Assembly: GCF_014203025.1 (NCBI RefSeq)
Contig: NZ_JACHID010000007.1
Location: 1 to 64,000, forward strand
Reading direction: 5' to 3'
Length of the DNA stretch: 64,000 nucleotides
Source: Desulfurispira natronophila
Lineage (GTDB): Bacteria > Chrysiogenota > Chrysiogenetes > Chrysiogenales > Chrysiogenaceae
This document shows positions 51,334 to 60,061 of this stretch, one piece after another. Both the position numbers and the translations under genes were made by a program. Position 1 is the first letter of the stretch, and each line of letters opens with the position of its first letter. The notes under the pieces were generated by a model that had not been told where the DNA came from, ran no database searches, and saw nothing but the letters and a program-made list of their open reading frames with translations.

Positions 51334-51966
51334 ATGCATAAATTCTGGCTGCTGATAACCTTGGCAGTGCTGGCTTTATTGACCATCAGCGGGTGCGCTG
51401 CCAAGCAGCCCAAAAACATTGACAATATTTGTGCTATTTTTGATCAGCGCCCGGCTTGGTACGACTATGCCAAACGCTCAGAGCGCCGATGGGGCACGCC
51501 GATACATGTGCAGTTTGCCATGATGCACCAGGAGTCCAGCTTTCGCAGTAGTGTGCGTCCACCCGGTCGGGTCAAACTGCTGGGATTTATTCCGGGCCCC
51601 CGTCGCTCTTCCGCCTTTGGCTACCCGCAGGCCAAGGACGAAGTGTGGCGGGAGTACACCCAGGATACGGGAAATCACTTCGGCGACCGGCGCAGTATGA
51701 AGGATGCCCTGGATTTTATTGGCTGGTACAATAATATAAGCCATAATCGATTGGGTATTTCCAAAACGAATGCTGAGCATCTCTACCTGGCCTACCATGA
51801 AGGGCACGGCGGCTATCAGCGCCGCACCTATCGTCAAAAAGAGTGGCTTATGCGTACAGCGCGCATTGTTCACCAGCGCGCTGCCACCTATCAGCGCCAA
51901 TTGAGTTCTTGCGAAGACCGCTTTCGATGCCGGCGCTTCTATCAATTTTGGCCTTTCTGTTCATAA
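51334..51966 (+). CDS. Lytic transglycosylase-like lipoprotein
   Basis: A 210-residue lipoprotein: signal with lipobox LLTISGC at ~residue 21. The body has an SLT-like core: FAMMHQESSFRS with the putative catalytic Glu, SAFGYPQAKDEVWREY and LYLAYHEGHGGYQRRTYRQK. It should cut or bind peptidoglycan glycan strands from the outer or inner membrane. Starts 10 bp after purA. Start at 51334 is set by the signal peptide. Confidence 0.83.
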   Translation: MHKFWLLITLAVLALLTISGCAAKQPKNIDNICAIFDQRPAWYDYAKRSERRWGTPIHVQFAMMHQESSFRSSVRPPGRVKLLGFIPGPRRSSAFGYPQAKDEVWREYTQDTGNHFGDRRSMKDALDFIGWYNNISHNRLGISKTNAEHLYLAYHEGHGGYQRRTYRQKEWLMRTARIVHQRAATYQRQLSSCEDRFRCRRFYQFWPFCS

Positions 51967-51991
51967 GTAACAGGTCTGGGAGGAAAGCACC

Positions 51992-53059
51992 ATGACCGCC
52001 TCTTTTTCCCGCATAACTCCTACTCAGGCGCTAAAGCTATTGGCTGATACCCCGCTGCTGGAGTTAGGGCATATGGCCAACCAGCGACGACAGGCTGTGA
52101 CCGATCCCACCGTAGTTACCTTTGTCATCGATCGCAATATTAATTACTCCAATATTTGTAGCTGCCAGTGTTCTTTTTGTGCTTTTTATAGGCATCAGGA
52201 TTCACCTGATGCCTACTGGCTCAGTCGCCAGGAGTTTGCCCAGAAAATTGCAGAGACGGTAGACGCCGGTGGCAACCAGATTTTGTTGCAAGGAGGCTTG
52301 CATCCCGAAAAAACCATCGAAGACTACGAACAAATGTTGCGCCAGATAAAAGAAGACTTTCCCGAAGTGCATATCCACGCCTTTGGTGCTCCAGAGGTGC
52401 ACCATATTGCTGCCATAAGTGGTATGAGCACCCAGCAGTGTCTGCAGCGCCTGAAACAGGCCGGGCTGGGAACTATTCCCGGCGGGGGGGCAGAAATTCT
52501 GGTGGATCGAGTGCGCCAACGCATTTCCCCAAATAAAATTGGCGCTACTGGTTGGATAGAAACCATGCAAGAGGCCCACCGCCAGGGGATTCGCACAACT
52601 GCTACCATGATGTTTGGCACTGGTGAGAGCAGTGAGGATCTCATTGAGCACCTGGATCGTATTCGCCAGGCCCAGGATGAAACCGGTGGGTTTACCGCCT
52701 TTATCCCCTGGACCTATCAGCCGGACTATACCGAGCTGTACGAGCAGCAAGGTCGTCAGCTGCAGAAGAAAACCAGTCATGAGTACTTGCGGGTATTGGC
52801 CTTGAGTCGTATCTACCTGGATAATATACCCAATATCCAGGTAAGCTGGGTTACCCAAGGCGATAAAGCTGCCCAGGTAGCACTCAACTTTGGCGCTAAC
52901 GACTATGGAAGCCTGATGCTGGAGGAAAATGTTGTCAAAAGTGCTGGGGTAAGTTTCCGCATGAGCCTAGACCAGCTGGTGCACACCATACGTAACGCCG
53001 GCTTTCGAGCAATGGAGCGCAATGTGTATTATGAGCCGCTACGGGAGCACACGACATAA
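51992..53059 (+). CDS. mqnC: Cyclic dehypoxanthinyl futalosine synthase
   Basis: A 355-residue radical SAM enzyme of the futalosine route to menaquinone. Cluster motif NICSCQCSFCAFYRHQ (C-x3-C-x2-C), then GGNQILLQGGLHPEKTIEDY, HIHAFGAPEVHHIA, GLGTIPGGGAEILVDRVR and TATMMFGTGE. These match MqnC; MqnE has a different GGLHP region. GGGAGG Shine-Dalgarno. Shows that respiration uses menaquinone made by the alternative pathway. Confidence 0.9.
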   Translation: MTASFSRITPTQALKLLADTPLLELGHMANQRRQAVTDPTVVTFVIDRNINYSNICSCQCSFCAFYRHQDSPDAYWLSRQEFAQKIAETVDAGGNQILLQGGLHPEKTIEDYEQMLRQIKEDFPEVHIHAFGAPEVHHIAAISGMSTQQCLQRLKQAGLGTIPGGGAEILVDRVRQRISPNKIGATGWIETMQEAHRQGIRTTATMMFGTGESSEDLIEHLDRIRQAQDETGGFTAFIPWTYQPDYTELYEQQGRQLQKKTSHEYLRVLALSRIYLDNIPNIQVSWVTQGDKAAQVALNFGANDYGSLMLEENVVKSAGVSFRMSLDQLVHTIRNAGFRAMERNVYYEPLREHTT

Positions 53060-53094
53060 AAAGCAAGACCATTTGTCTGTCGTAACATGATTAC

Positions 53095-53112
53095 TTTACC
53101 GTATAGGGTAAA
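53095..53112. promoter_or_regulatory. Inverted repeat TTTACC-N6-GGTAAA
   Basis: A perfect 6-bp inverted repeat 24 bp upstream of the predicted -35 box of the BFD-like gene. It could be an operator or part of an mqnC terminator; no T-run follows, so an operator is slightly more likely. Confidence 0.3.
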
Positions 53113-53135
53113 CCGCTCGCGCTGTGCGGTATTTC

Positions 53136-53164
53136 TTGACATTTTGGCTTCACTTGCCTTATGT
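53136..53164 (+). promoter_or_regulatory. Predicted promoter of the BFD-like gene
   Basis: TTGACA (53136-53141), 17-bp spacer, TTATGT (53159-53164), 33 bp before the ATG. Confidence 0.5.
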
Positions 53165-53196
53165 GATTCATATACTTAACATGAAAGGAGTTTCCT

Positions 53197-53367
53197 ATGT
53201 CTGAAACTGTTTGCCACTGTATGGACGTTGATCGGGATACTATTGTTGCCGCAATCAAAGACCAGAAGCTTACCACGGTAGAGGATGTGCAGGATGCCAC
53301 TTCTGCGGGAACCGGTTGCGGTGGGTGCATTCCCGAAATCGAGACCTTGCTGGAAGAAAACAAGTAA
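53197..53367 (+). CDS. BFD-like [2Fe-2S] protein (56 residues)
   Basis: A tiny protein too short for common ORF cut-offs. Starts MSETVCHCMDVDRDTIVAAI and has SAGTGCGGCIPEIETLLEE: Cys6, Cys8, Cys41 and Cys44 form the C-x-C ... C-x2-C site of bacterioferritin-associated ferredoxin/NirB-type BFD domains. ATG with AAAGGAG 7 bp upstream, its own promoter before and a terminator after. Stand-alone BFD proteins can release iron from bacterioferritin or pass electrons; no bacterioferritin gene is near. Confidence 0.88.
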   Translation: MSETVCHCMDVDRDTIVAAIKDQKLTTVEDVQDATSAGTGCGGCIPEIETLLEENK

Positions 53368-53403
53368 GGCGTTTGGGTAACACTTAAAGCGCATTGAAAA
53401 CAC

Positions 53404-53440
53404 AACAGCCCTGCTGCAGTATATCTGAGGCAGGGCTGTT
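53404..53440. terminator. Bidirectional terminator
   Basis: AACAGCCCTGC and GCAGGGCTGTT form an 11-bp perfect stem with a ~15-nt loop between the BFD-like gene (plus) and the histidine kinase (minus). T-rich on the plus side and, read from the minus strand, followed by GTGTTTT. Confidence 0.75.
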
Positions 53441-53471
53441 TGCATTGCAAAATTGAGCTAAGTTTTCTCTT

Positions 53472-54872
53472 TTACTCAATCAGATAGTTGCGATTGTCCT
53501 CGAACTGGTAGGGCCCCATGGTAATGGTGAAGCAAGCACCATCGTTCGTGTTGTGAACATTGATAGAACCGTGATAAGCGTCCTCGATCATGCGCTGCAG
53601 CAGGTAAAGGCTTAATCCCTTACCTTCGCTGCGGAAATCTCCGGTAGTGTAAGGAATAAAAATATGGGGCAATATATCAGCTTCCACGCCACCGGCATTA
53701 TCCTCTACCTGTAGCTCCAGATAATTATTTTCCAGCACTTTGGCAGTAACTTTCAGACTAGCGGATCCAAGTTGCCGCTGCTGGGCAATGCTGGCGGTAT
53801 TATCAAAGAGTTTAATGAAAATATCTACCAAATCACTGCGGGAGGCGTAGTGGTATATGGATGGATCTACCTCACAAGCCACTTTTACCTGACAACTCTC
53901 CAGTTTTGCCAACAACAACTCTTGCGCCTGGCTGCAAGCCTGTGCCAGCTGGATATGCGCTGGAGTGTCACCGGATTCATAAATACTGGTAAAGGTGTTG
54001 ATCGTCTTGGAAAGAGAAGTCAAGCGCTGCATGGCCCGGTTGACGTCGTCCCTCACCTGATCCTTGTCAATATCACCAGCCTGAACAGACTCCTCCAGCT
54101 CTTGGATACACATGGAAACCACATTCAGTGGTTGACGCCACTGGTGAGCCATGTTTACCAGCATCTCCACCTGGGCTTGGCGACGCTCCTGGCGTACAAT
54201 AACAGTGTCCTTGCGTCTGGCACTCAAAATGGCCTGATCAATAGTTTCCTGCTGACTTTGCAAGGTGAGCTCAAGCTCCCGCTGAACACGACGACGCTGC
54301 AGAATATTACGCACCAACAGAACCATGCCAGCGGTCTGTACCCCCAAGGCTCCTGCTAAGGTAGCAATAAAGATATTCTGCAACCGACTTAACTCAGAAG
54401 TGCGCTTCTCCACCAGGCTTTCCAGGTTATCCTGGTAGTGCTGCGCCTTAGCTTCGGCTTTTCGCTGCTGGCTGATGTCGTGGATAATTGAGAAAAGAAG
54501 TGTCTGCTGATTAAGGGTTATAGGGCATGAATAGACTTTTACGTGGCGGATATCGCCATGGGAAAGCCGGTGACGAAAATGGAAGTGATTGCGGTCCTGA
54601 GCAATGGCCAGCTGCATTTCCTGCTGGATCTGATTGCTGGAAAGAGTGTTGATATCATCAATGGAAAGAGTGACAAGGTGTTCGCGGTCATAGCCGTAGA
54701 AATCTGCAGCTGCCTGATTGGCATCAACTATCTTACCGGTATCCGGGTCGATAAGGAGCATGATGACACCATGGTTTTTGAACATCTGCTGATACAGGCT
54801 GGTGGGTTCGTCTGCGTAGGCAGTGAGAAAAAGCAACAGTAACAGAGAGACGAGCGCAAAAACTTTACCCAT
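53472..54872 (-). CDS. PAS-domain sensor histidine kinase
   Basis: A 466-residue kinase. N-terminal hydrophobic segment (ALVSLLLLLFLTAYADEP), a PAS domain (~27-140; VIMLLIDPDTGKIVDANQAA), coiled coil, a second membrane helix (FIATLAGALGVQTAGMVLLV), then the HisKA-like phospho-acceptor MLVNMAHQWRQPLNVVSMCI and an ATPase with LFDNTASI (N box), VEDNAGGVEADIL and EGKGLSLYLLQRM. The order implies the PAS lies in the periplasm, which is uncommon. The HQWRQPLN H-box is the type frequent in Campylobacterota and deltaproteobacteria. Start at 54872 overlaps the response regulator by 8 bp. Confidence 0.87.
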   Translation of the reverse strand: MGKVFALVSLLLLLFLTAYADEPTSLYQQMFKNHGVIMLLIDPDTGKIVDANQAAADFYGYDREHLVTLSIDDINTLSSNQIQQEMQLAIAQDRNHFHFRHRLSHGDIRHVKVYSCPITLNQQTLLFSIIHDISQQRKAEAKAQHYQDNLESLVEKRTSELSRLQNIFIATLAGALGVQTAGMVLLVRNILQRRRVQRELELTLQSQQETIDQAILSARRKDTVIVRQERRQAQVEMLVNMAHQWRQPLNVVSMCIQELEESVQAGDIDKDQVRDDVNRAMQRLTSLSKTINTFTSIYESGDTPAHIQLAQACSQAQELLLAKLESCQVKVACEVDPSIYHYASRSDLVDIFIKLFDNTASIAQQRQLGSASLKVTAKVLENNYLELQVEDNAGGVEADILPHIFIPYTTGDFRSEGKGLSLYLLQRMIEDAYHGSINVHNTNDGACFTITMGPYQFEDNRNYLIE

Positions 54873-55230
54873 GTATGGCTTTCTCGATAGCTTCAAAGAG
54901 CCTGGCCTTAACAATGGGTTTAACGATAACCTGATCTGCCAGGGGTACTTCGCTGGCTTCATCAGCAAAGGCAGTGACAACGACAACGGGTTGATCAGGG
55001 TTTTGCTCTTTGATGCGCTCCAGCATCTCCCAGCCGTTCATCACCGGCATCTCCAAATCGGTAACAACAGCGTCGGGGAGATGCTCCAGGCAAAGCTCCA
55101 GCCCCTGCTTGCCATCACTGGCCTCAAAGGTAGTATGGGCAATGCGCCGTAACATGCGCCGCATGAGTTCTCTGGCCATGGAGTCGTCTTCAACAATGAG
55201 GAGGCTGTATTTGGCAGGTGATGGTTCCAT
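54865..55230 (-). CDS. Single-domain response regulator
   Basis: A 121-residue CheY-like receiver: LLIVEDDSMARELM (acidic pair), VVTDLEMPVMNGWEML (phosphoacceptor Asp), VVVTAF (Thr) and VIVKPIVKARL (Lys). No output domain. It precedes and overlaps the kinase, so the pair should form a phosphotransfer unit that acts by protein contact. Promoter at 55288-55315. Confidence 0.9.
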   Translation of the reverse strand: MEPSPAKYSLLIVEDDSMARELMRRMLRRIAHTTFEASDGKQGLELCLEHLPDAVVTDLEMPVMNGWEMLERIKEQNPDQPVVVVTAFADEASEVPLADQVIVKPIVKARLFEAIEKAIHG

Positions 55231-55548
55231 GGATTACTCCTTGCCGGCAGCGGATCGTCACTTGTGATATATTTCATCTTTATTAGTATTATACAGTAAA
55301 ATAGAGATGAATCAATAATGGCTTTTGGCAAAATAATAAGGAGCAGCGCAGCACGGATAATGATGCGAATACACGCAGCCTGTACGAGTTAAAACCCTGA
55401 ACGAGAGGAAATGTTTGCTGGAGCGGGGTTCGCGACAAGAACTGTGATACCTCTGCGTTTAACTTATGGTAAGGCAGATTGGAATTGACACCCGGCTCGT
55501 TTGCCGTGCCGGATGTTCACACAAGATGATGTTTTTTGGGCAAGAAGA
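55231..55548. other. Spacer between the chemoreceptor gene and the response regulator
   Basis: 318 bp on the minus-strand path. Holds the promoter of the response regulator gene and a 9-bp stem-loop at 55488-55516 (ACACCCGGC / GCCGGATGT) that may end the hydrogenase-chemoreceptor transcript, although no T-run follows. Nothing else recognised. Confidence 0.45.
55288..55315 (-). promoter_or_regulatory. Predicted sigma-70 promoter of the response regulator-kinase pair
   Basis: On the minus strand TTGATT (55315-55310), 16-bp spacer, consensus TATAAT (55293-55288), 58 bp before the ATG. Confidence 0.7.
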
Positions 55549-57396
55549 CTACCTTCGCCTCGCTTCAACATGCTTAAGTTGCCGGGTGCTGCGATTTTCG
55601 CTCTGATCACCGGATTCCATTTTTTCAATAGCCTGTTTCAGTAACTGTGACTGGGAGGCCAGCTCTTCCACATCACGTGAAGACTGTGCCATAGCCTCAT
55701 CGGTCTCGATCGATATTCGGCGTACTTCCTCAATTGAGCTGTTGATCTCCTCGCTGGTGCTGGACTGTTCTTCCATCGAGTTTGCGATCAGGCGTATCTG
55801 ATCGGTGGCAGATTGCACCAGCTCGACAATCTCCTGCAGGGCATGCCCAGAGCGATTGGCCAGCTCTGTAGCCTCGCCTATAACCTCGGTGGTTTCATCC
55901 ACTTTGGTGGTGTTCTCATGGGCACCCTGCTGGATCGCTTCCACTGCACGAGCTACCTCCTGGGTGGCATCCATGGTTTTTTCTGCCAGCTTGCGTACTT
56001 CATCGGCTACCACAGCAAATCCACGCCCGGTATCGCCAGCTCGTGCTGCCTCAATGGCGGCATTCAGGGCCAGCAGGTTGGTCTGGTCAGCAATGTCGCG
56101 TATCAGGTTCATGATCGTGCCGATATCCCCAGCTTGTTGGTTGAGGGCGTTCATATTCTCCTTGAGCACCAGTGACTGCTCACGAGCCTCTGCGATGGAG
56201 TTGACGGCGCTCGCAAGCACTTCGGATCCCTGGTCAGCTTGTTCGCGGGCTGACTGGGCCGAGCTGTGTGTCTGAGATGCCTTGTGGGCAACATCCAGCA
56301 TGGTCTGATTCATGCGCTCCATGGCAGCGGCAGTATTTTCGATTTTTGCGCGTTGCTGCTGAGCGCCACCGGTAGCCTGCTGAATCTGACTGGCAAGCTG
56401 CTGGGAAATATCAGTAACCCGGCTACTGACTCCTCCTACCTGATGAGCGGCTTGGGCCACAGCGTCATTGATATTGTCCATCATTTTGTTCAGGGATCGT
56501 CCCAACAAACCGATTTCATTCTTTTCCCGTGCTGCCAGTTTGTGCTGTCGGTTCCCTTCAGCCACACCTTGGGCAAAGTTCAGGGCCCGGGTCAGAGGGC
56601 GATGAATCATGAGCCGCATGATGACGATGACGATAATTATAACTGGAACCAGAACCGCAGCCAGCACCGCTACAATACCCATGATATTTTCGCGCTTCTG
56701 CTGGTCAATGGTCTCATTGTTAAGGGTTATGCGCAGATAGGAAGCAATCTCCCCTTCACCCCAGTTAGTGTGGCAAGCTATGCAATCTCTGGTAACAGGC
56801 ATTTCGTAATAGAAATGGGACTGACGCTCATCCAGACGATGCGCCATGCCACGCTCAAAACTCAGATTCTGGTCGAGGCGAATATGGCAGTCACTACAGG
56901 CGATTCCCTGAGATTGGTATAGTTCAACGTGCTGTCGCCCGCTAGGGGTTTCTTCCATATCCACCAAGTGCCAGTCTTCGCGGTGGTACATGCCGCTGCT
57001 GTCCTCGTGGAGCTGGCGATTGGGGTTGCTGAGCTGACCGTTGGTGTATACAAAGGGGATGCCCACGGTGGGTTCACCGGAAAGGTAGTTCATCAGGCCA
57101 TAGTTGCGGGCGTACATGGCCACTTCATCTACTTCATTGACGCGCGTAAAGCTGTCGATGACGTTTTGAAAGGAGTTACGCTGGCCTTTGGCGATGGAGT
57201 CTGCTGTGTTTTCCACCAGCATATCCATGTAGCTGTAGCCGTGCTCCACCAGGCGTTCGTTGGTGAGTCGCTCCTGCCACTGCAGATAAGAGTAGAAGGC
57301 CACTACAAACACTACAAAAGCGCCCAGGGCGATATAAAGCACGGAACGAAAGGTAATGGAATTGTAGAATCTGACACGATCCTGAGAATTTGCCAT
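55549..57396 (-). CDS. Methyl-accepting chemotaxis protein with a diheme c-type sensor domain
   Basis: A 615-residue chemoreceptor. TM1 ~17-37, periplasmic domain ~38-237, TM2 ~238-262, HAMP ~263-320, then the signalling domain with the hairpin tip [20 protein letters not shown] and [18 protein letters not shown]. The periplasmic domain has two c-type heme sites, ACSDCH (residues 166-171) and DCIACH (204-209), and resembles Tll0287-like/DUF3365 heme sensor domains ([20 protein letters not shown]). Covalent hemes imply a redox or gas signal. It begins 2 bp after the hydrogenase small-subunit stop, so it is almost certainly in the hydrogenase operon. The likely signal is therefore H2-derived electrons. 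Confidence 0.92.
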   Translation of the reverse strand: MANSQDRVRFYNSITFRSVLYIALGAFVVFVVAFYSYLQWQERLTNERLVEHGYSYMDMLVENTADSIAKGQRNSFQNVIDSFTRVNEVDEVAMYARNYGLMNYLSGEPTVGIPFVYTNGQLSNPNRQLHEDSSGMYHREDWHLVDMEETPSGRQHVELYQSQGIACSDCHIRLDQNLSFERGMAHRLDERQSHFYYEMPVTRDCIACHTNWGEGEIASYLRITLNNETIDQQKRENIMGIVAVLAAVLVPVIIIVIVIMRLMIHRPLTRALNFAQGVAEGNRQHKLAAREKNEIGLLGRSLNKMMDNINDAVAQAAHQVGGVSSRVTDISQQLASQIQQATGGAQQQRAKIENTAAAMERMNQTMLDVAHKASQTHSSAQSAREQADQGSEVLASAVNSIAEAREQSLVLKENMNALNQQAGDIGTIMNLIRDIADQTNLLALNAAIEAARAGDTGRGFAVVADEVRKLAEKTMDATQEVARAVEAIQQGAHENTTKVDETTEVIGEATELANRSGHALQEIVELVQSATDQIRLIANSMEEQSSTSEEINSSIEEVRRISIETDEAMAQSSRDVEELASQSQLLKQAIEKMESGDQSENRSTRQLKHVEARRR

Positions 57397-57398
57397 AG

Positions 57399-58334
57399 TC
57401 AGACCCTCCTGGGGATGATGTCACGTGTATCGTCATAGGTGTGGAACATGACTCGACGGGGAAAGTTTTCGCCGGAACAGCCGATGCAAGGGTGGCCAGC
57501 TCGCAGACAGACGTTCGTATTGTTGTTGTAGCCGGTAATCATGCAATCACTGCGGGTGACCATACCCTGGCAGCCCAGACGCAGCAGGCAGCCATCTTCG
57601 CCAATTTTGCGGGAGAAGTAGTTTTCCTGAAAATCGGCGTATTTCACGCAGCGATCATGCACCGTGCGGCCAAAGAAACGGCGGGGGCGACCGTAGCGAT
57701 CCAGGGGTGGTGGAGCTCCGTGGGTGCTGTAGTGCAGTACGCTATAGACAAAATGTTCAGGCTTCATGGGGCAGCCTGGCAGCGTTATGATGGGCGTGGT
57801 AATGCCCCGGTAGTACGAGTATTGCAGCAGGCCCATGCTCCCGGTGTCCATCCCCTCCATCTGCGTAACGCCTCCAAAGGCGGCACAGGTGCCTGCGGCG
57901 ATGCAGGCCTGGGCTTTGGGCAGGATTCGCTGCATCCAGGAGTCCATGGTACGGTGGGCCACCATACAGGTGTGAGGCATGCGCACGGGAATGGAGCCTT
58001 CCACCACCAGGACAAAAGGCTCTTCAGATTCCAGCAGTTTGTCGATAGTTTCGGTGACCTGGTCGCCGGTGGCCAGGGAGAGGTCGTGGTGAAAGACCAT
58101 ATGGGCAAAGCGGGTGAGGATGTCCACCACAGGAACCTTTTCGATATCCAGCAAGGAGCAGGTGCAGCCAGTGCAGGAGCTCCCATGGAGCCACAGGACA
58201 TTGATGGCTTTACGTGGATTAGCGTCAGCAGCCAGCAGGTCGTCGAAAGTGATAAACGAACCGGCGCCTGTGGCGGCTATGGCGGCAAAAATGCGTTTGA
58301 GGGCGCTGCGTCGTGTGATCTCCTGTTGCATCAT
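57399..58334 (-). CDS. [NiFe] hydrogenase small subunit, Tat-exported
   Basis: A 311-residue electron-transfer subunit. A twin-arginine signal ([15 protein letters not shown]) sends the folded heterodimer to the periplasm. Proximal cluster Cys54, Cys57 (SSCTGCTC), Cys150 ([10 protein letters not shown]), Cys188 ([11 protein letters not shown]). Distal cluster His226, Cys229, Cys249, Cys255. Medial cluster Cys264, Cys283, Cys286, with Cys276 ([10 protein letters not shown]) where most hydrogenases have Pro; a 4Fe-4S medial cluster is therefore predicted. There is no C-terminal membrane anchor. Shorter and more divergent than catalytic group 1 subunits. The chemoreceptor gene follows after 2 bp. 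Confidence 0.92.
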   Translation of the reverse strand: MMQQEITRRSALKRIFAAIAATGAGSFITFDDLLAADANPRKAINVLWLHGSSCTGCTCSLLDIEKVPVVDILTRFAHMVFHHDLSLATGDQVTETIDKLLESEEPFVLVVEGSIPVRMPHTCMVAHRTMDSWMQRILPKAQACIAAGTCAAFGGVTQMEGMDTGSMGLLQYSYYRGITTPIITLPGCPMKPEHFVYSVLHYSTHGAPPPLDRYGRPRRFFGRTVHDRCVKYADFQENYFSRKIGEDGCLLRLGCQGMVTRSDCMITGYNNNTNVCLRAGHPCIGCSGENFPRRVMFHTYDDTRDIIPRRV

Positions 58335-58404
58335 CTGTTTCCCCTCTTGCTTTTATCTGGGATGTTTACTGGATAAAAATTAGATATCATTGCGGAGTCA
58401 TAAC

Positions 58405-59955
58405 TCAATGGACCGAGCATCCGATACATGGGTCAGTGGAGCGCACAATGCGCGCCAGCTCCATGGGGTTGGCAGCATCGGCCACCACCGTATTTTGCAG
58501 CATTTGCTCCACAGGACCCTGGTTGCCGCTGCCGTCCCGGGGAGACATGTTCCAGGTGGTGGGAACAATCATCTCGTAGTTGCGGATCAGCCCCCGGCTG
58601 TCAGTTTCGATGTAGTGTGAGAGGCTGCCACGGGTCGCCTCAGTGATACCCACTCCCCGTGCATTACGGGGCACGGGATGCTCGCTGAAGGCGGGCTTGC
58701 CCGGCTGAAGCATTTCCAACTGGCGTTCCATATGGTTGAGAGTCAGGTTGGCCAGAATGGCCCGGCTCAAGTGGCGCCCCATAACCGAGGCGTAGTCGTC
58801 AATAGTGATGTCCAGCTGGCGGTTAAACCGGTTCACCAGAGCGTTAAGTTCGGAGTTGGTGCCGCTTTTATAGGTGTTGATAATCCGTGCTGCTGGTCCT
58901 ACTTCCATGGGCAAACCGTCGTAGCGAGGAGCTCTTCCCCAACTGTACTTTCCGTCAGAACGGCTCTGTTGAGCTTGAAAGTCAACGCTGCTGAGGGGGC
59001 GCAGGGTGTCGGTTTGCAGTGGGCGTAGCAGGGGGGAAGAGTTATCGTAGTAGTAGGCGTAAGTGTGGTCTTCGGTGATTTTGTCAAGTTCCAGGGCACG
59101 ATATTCACCATCTATCGTCACGCCTCCGGCGAAGAAAAAATTGTCGCCGTTGGCGTCTGGCAGGTAGGGATAGGAGAGCATGTTACCATACCCCCGGCCT
59201 TCGCGGAAATATCCGGGAAACGCTTGAGCCACGGCGATGACGTCCTGGGTGTACTGTTCGCGCACAAAAGGCGCGCAGGTCGCCAGCAGGGTGCGAAAAT
59301 GCGCTATGCGATCCAGGGTGGGGGGGGTAGTAACTCCGCCAGCCTCAATGGCTACCGGGTGGGGGGACTTGCCACCGAAAATGGCTACCATCTTGTGAAA
59401 GTCCGCCATGATGGGAATGGCATCGAGGTAGCCCTTGATGGCAGAGATATTGGCGGCCTGGTCGGTGCAGTAGTCCGCCTCGTAGCGAGGCAGAAAGGGG
59501 GCCGCCGGGAAAACCTTGTTGTTTGCCAGTTCTTGCTGCACCCAGCCACGAACCTGCTGCAGGCCAGCGTCGCGGCCTTCATATCCCAGTACGGCAGTGA
59601 TATCGATAAAGTCCAGGGCGCAGAGTGTATAGAAGTGAAGGAGAAAGTCCTTGATCTGGTAGGTGCCTACGGTGAGATTGCGCAGTAGTTGACCGTTGGG
59701 CTCCGGGCGTATTCCCATGGCATCCTCAAGGGCCAGGGCTGCTGTTTCAGCGTGTGCATAGGGACAGACGCCACAAACACGCTGGGTTATCTGCTGGGCA
59801 GTACGGGCATCGTAGCCCTTCAGGGCCTTTTCCAAACCACGAAACATGTCTCCACTGCAGCGGGCACTCTGCACCCGGTTGCCGTCCATGGTTGTCTCTA
59901 CCCGCAGATGCCCCTCAACCCGTGTTACCGGGTCAATTACTATTTTGGTGCTCAT
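58405..59955 (-). CDS. [NiFe] hydrogenase large subunit lacking a C-terminal extension
   Basis: A 516-residue catalytic subunit. N-terminal VTRVEGHL, nickel ligands Cys61 and Cys64 in RVCGVCPYAHAETAALALED, and the C-terminal DPCIGCSVH with Cys510 and Cys513. The stop codon directly follows His516. Most [NiFe] large subunits carry ~15 more residues that a specific protease removes after that His; here the product is born in its mature form, as in H2-sensing HoxC/HupV-type subunits. Start at 59955 (MSTKIVIDP) with GGGGGAG upstream is favoured over an earlier TTG-type start. First gene of the operon with the small subunit and the heme chemoreceptor. Confidence 0.93.
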   Translation of the reverse strand: MSTKIVIDPVTRVEGHLRVETTMDGNRVQSARCSGDMFRGLEKALKGYDARTAQQITQRVCGVCPYAHAETAALALEDAMGIRPEPNGQLLRNLTVGTYQIKDFLLHFYTLCALDFIDITAVLGYEGRDAGLQQVRGWVQQELANNKVFPAAPFLPRYEADYCTDQAANISAIKGYLDAIPIMADFHKMVAIFGGKSPHPVAIEAGGVTTPPTLDRIAHFRTLLATCAPFVREQYTQDVIAVAQAFPGYFREGRGYGNMLSYPYLPDANGDNFFFAGGVTIDGEYRALELDKITEDHTYAYYYDNSSPLLRPLQTDTLRPLSSVDFQAQQSRSDGKYSWGRAPRYDGLPMEVGPAARIINTYKSGTNSELNALVNRFNRQLDITIDDYASVMGRHLSRAILANLTLNHMERQLEMLQPGKPAFSEHPVPRNARGVGITEATRGSLSHYIETDSRGLIRNYEMIVPTTWNMSPRDGSGNQGPVEQMLQNTVVADAANPMELARIVRSTDPCIGCSVH

Positions 59956-60027
59956 GGCTCCCCCACATCCTTCAGTATTGTTGGCAAGAAATGTACAAAT
60001 TGTAATCAACACGCCATTTCAAACATC

Positions 60028-60056
60028 GTTTTATGGTAAATATGTATCGCTGTCAA
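60028..60056 (-). promoter_or_regulatory. Predicted promoter of the hydrogenase-chemoreceptor operon
   Basis: On the minus strand TTGACA (60056-60051), 17-bp spacer, TAAAAC (60033-60028), 72 bp before the large-subunit ATG. Confidence 0.5.
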
Positions 60057-60061
60057 ACTAA

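Noticed and set aside
57441-58376. A 311-codon plus-strand frame opposite the hydrogenase small-subunit gene
   Set aside because: It is antisense to a gene with full cluster motifs; its length follows from high GC at third positions. No Shine-Dalgarno or family similarity.
59956-60060. Sigma-54 promoter before the hydrogenase
   Set aside because: The best match, TGGCGTG-N4-TTAC, lacks the GC dinucleotide of the -12 element; the sigma-70-like pair is better.
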